The translations under genes were made by a program, and so were the position numbers. Under the pieces are notes generated by a model. It was not told where the DNA came from and did no database searches. It was given only the letters and a program-made list of their open reading frames with translations. A stretch of 42,792 nt of DNA from Candidatus Thorarchaeota archaeon (GTDB lineage: Archaea; Asgardarchaeota; Thorarchaeia; Thorarchaeales; Thorarchaeaceae): the NCBI GenBank assembly GCA_004376265.1, contig SOKL01000306.1:1-42792 (forward strand), written 5' to 3'. How positions within the stretch are numbered: the first letter of the stretch is position 1; each line of letters starts with the position of its first letter. This document shows, in pieces, positions 41,691-42,792 of the stretch.

Positions 41691-42323
41691 TTACTCCTCC
41701 TTCTTCTCTTCCTTTTCTTCGACAAGTTTGTCAAAACCCGTCTTCTTTGCGATCTTTTGGAGCTCTTCAATAGCTTCAGGATATCTACTAGCATTGGGTG
41801 GGACTCGCTCAAGACCGACCTTCTCACGTAGGTTCTCCCACATTTCCTTTTCCAATGGAACCGCATGACCAGCCTCAAGGACTTTCAGTGCTGTCTTTTG
41901 GTGTGGAACTAACATGTATCCCTCAGCAACTGCAACACATCTGATGGCCTTGATGACGTCTGTTGGCATCACATCTTGTGGACATCTATCTGTACATGTA
42001 TAGCAAGTAGTACAGTACCAGAGTTCTGGGGCAGAAATGCATTGTTCCTTTAGACCCAATAGAGCTTTACGAATGATCCCACGAACCAAGTAGTTTGTGC
42101 GAGCTCCTGCTGGACAACTGCCACTACAAGTACCACATTGGTAGCAATTCTGAACATTCGGACCACCAGTCTTCTTAATCATCTGAACAAATGAGTCGTC
42201 AGGAGTATCAATTTTGATTGCAGGTTTTTCCTCAGCACTAGTCAAGATATCACACCGGCTGCTCGTGGATTTAATTTTCACCTTTAAATCCATTGCCGAA
42301 AGGTCGTTAAGTTCGTCCGTCAT
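41691..42323 (-). CDS. hdrC: HdrC-like ferredoxin subunit, second copy
   Basis: 210 residues from ATG 42323 (frame open to 42359; ATG 42293 is also possible). Two 4Fe-4S clusters: Cys60/63/66/70 (CYQCGTCSGSCP) and Cys104/107/110/114 (CTTCYTCTDRCP). An N-terminal extension of about 45 residues has no counterpart in the copy at 33952, and the C-terminus ends in a Lys/Glu-rich tail (KLVEEKEEKKEE). Paired with hdrB at 40768. Its start lies 6 bp from the divergent radical SAM gene. Confidence 0.92.
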   Translation of the reverse strand: MTDELNDLSAMDLKVKIKSTSSRCDILTSAEEKPAIKIDTPDDSFVQMIKKTGGPNVQNCYQCGTCSGSCPAGARTNYLVRGIIRKALLGLKEQCISAPELWYCTTCYTCTDRCPQDVMPTDVIKAIRCVAVAEGYMLVPHQKTALKVLEAGHAVPLEKEMWENLREKVGLERVPPNASRYPEAIEELQKIAKKTGFDKLVEEKEEKKEE

Positions 42324-42329
42324 TGATAG
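42283..42329 (+). promoter_or_regulatory. Promoter of the radical SAM gene
   Basis: A TATA-like CTTTAAAT at 42282-42289 lies about 40 bp upstream of ATG 42330. It falls inside the first codons of the divergent hdrC copy. Confidence 0.4.
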
Positions 42330-42792
42330 ATGGCAATAGTGATGTTGTGTCCTAGTCATGACAACGGAAAGAGAATCGTTTCTCGTTCAATTGGTGTCTG
42401 TTCACAGTGCGTCAGAAATGATTCTGTGAAATTGGCTCAACAGACTCATGAAAGATTGCGACGTCGTGATGGTCTAGTTCCTGAAATTCCATCGAGCGGA
42501 GAAGTTGTTTGTAATGAATGTGGAAACCATTGCCGAATGAACGAGGGTGATGTGGGTTTCTGTAACATACGAATAGCTAGTGGAGGAAAAATCGTCGACA
42601 GATATTCTGATAGCGTAGTGGTTTCTTGGTACTTTGATCCCTTACCAACGAATTGTGTAGCAGACTGGGTTTGTCCAGTCACAACAGAACGAGAGGTCGG
42701 TATTGGGAAAAAGCGTCTCAAAAATCTTGCAGTCTTCTACGGCTCATGTAACTCAGACTGTCTATTTTGTCAGATTGCAAGTTATAGAACAA
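42330..42792 (+). CDS. Radical SAM protein, N-terminal part (3' end outside window)
   Basis: 154 complete codons seen. An N-terminal CSQC (Cys24, Cys27), then a zinc-finger-like CNECGNHCRMNEGDVGFC (Cys61, Cys64, Cys68 and a later Cys), and the radical SAM motif CX3CX2C at Cys140, Cys144 and Cys147 (CNSDCLFC). The N-terminal finger plus SAM motif resembles the PflA-like (COG1180/COG1313) activating enzymes. ATG 42330 directly follows an in-frame TAG; ATG 42342 is an alternative. The substrate cannot be told from this fragment. Confidence 0.8.
   Translation, partial: MAIVMLCPSHDNGKRIVSRSIGVCSQCVRNDSVKLAQQTHERLRRRDGLVPEIPSSGEVVCNECGNHCRMNEGDVGFCNIRIASGGKIVDRYSDSVVVSWYFDPLPTNCVADWVCPVTTEREVGIGKKRLKNLAVFYGSCNSDCLFCQIASYRT

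Overview
The window reads as a chromosomal segment of an archaeon. It carries the archaeal exosome superoperon (psmA, SBDS, rrp4, rrp41, rrp42, rpl37Ae, Brix, pcc1, prefoldin beta, DUF3194), heterodisulfide reductase (Hdr) genes, a NikR-type regulator, frequent TTG/GTG starts with short purine-rich ribosome binding sites, and TATA-type promoters. By eye the base composition is moderate (low to mid 40s % GC). Acidic tails on exosome and ribosomal proteins, double-length HdrA proteins and the mix of Hdr with aldehyde:ferredoxin oxidoreductase make me lean towards an Asgard lineage (Thorarchaeota-like). That placement rests on gene content, not on a phylogeny. I saw no rRNA, tRNA, CRISPR array, insertion sequence or phage genes.

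Layout. Positions 1-2452 (+): the 3' part of an M20 peptidase, an orphan Fe-S protein and a VOC-fold protein. 2466-13379 (-): a TPR-like hypothetical, then a long run read leftwards from psmA through SBDS, the exosome genes, L37Ae, Brix, Pcc1, prefoldin beta, DUF3194 and a DHH phosphoesterase to an ECF transporter module (two ATPases and the T protein). 13598-17365: a membrane protein and a metal-uptake cluster, with nikR-znuC-znuB on the minus strand divergent from a znuA-like lipoprotein/anchored binding protein on the plus strand. 17373-23688 (-): a catabolic operon of 2-hydroxyacid dehydrogenase, FGGY sugar kinase, class II aldolase and aldehyde:ferredoxin oxidoreductase, followed by an AEC-family carboxylate transporter and a coiled-coil hypothetical. 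23853-27798 (+): a DUF998 membrane protein and an ABC-2 exporter behind two near-identical 107-bp promoter regions, then a membrane protein and a winged-helix regulator. 27790-29171: an SCP2 protein and a flavodoxin-ferredoxin fusion. 29302-42323: two double-length HdrA proteins (one with a fused MvhD domain), two HdrB/HdrC pairs, a DUF2096-like protein, and between them a secreted acidic protein next to a membrane-anchored winged-helix protein. The window ends inside a radical SAM gene.

How the parts fit. The left half is RNA processing, ribosome assembly and proteasome housekeeping. The sugar operon would phosphorylate a ketose, cleave it to DHAP and a hydroxyaldehyde, oxidise the aldehyde with ferredoxin, and interconvert or export the hydroxyacid. 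The reduced ferredoxin could feed the Hdr enzymes on the right, which have flavin modules and many Fe-S clusters typical of electron bifurcation. No hydrogenase or formate dehydrogenase is present in the window, so the partner feeding the MvhD domain is unknown. The most interesting non-coding signals are two perfect or near-perfect palindromes sitting on the promoters of the two hdrA genes, a 28-bp inverted repeat in the nikR/znuA divergent promoter, and the duplicated promoter of the DUF998/ABC region.
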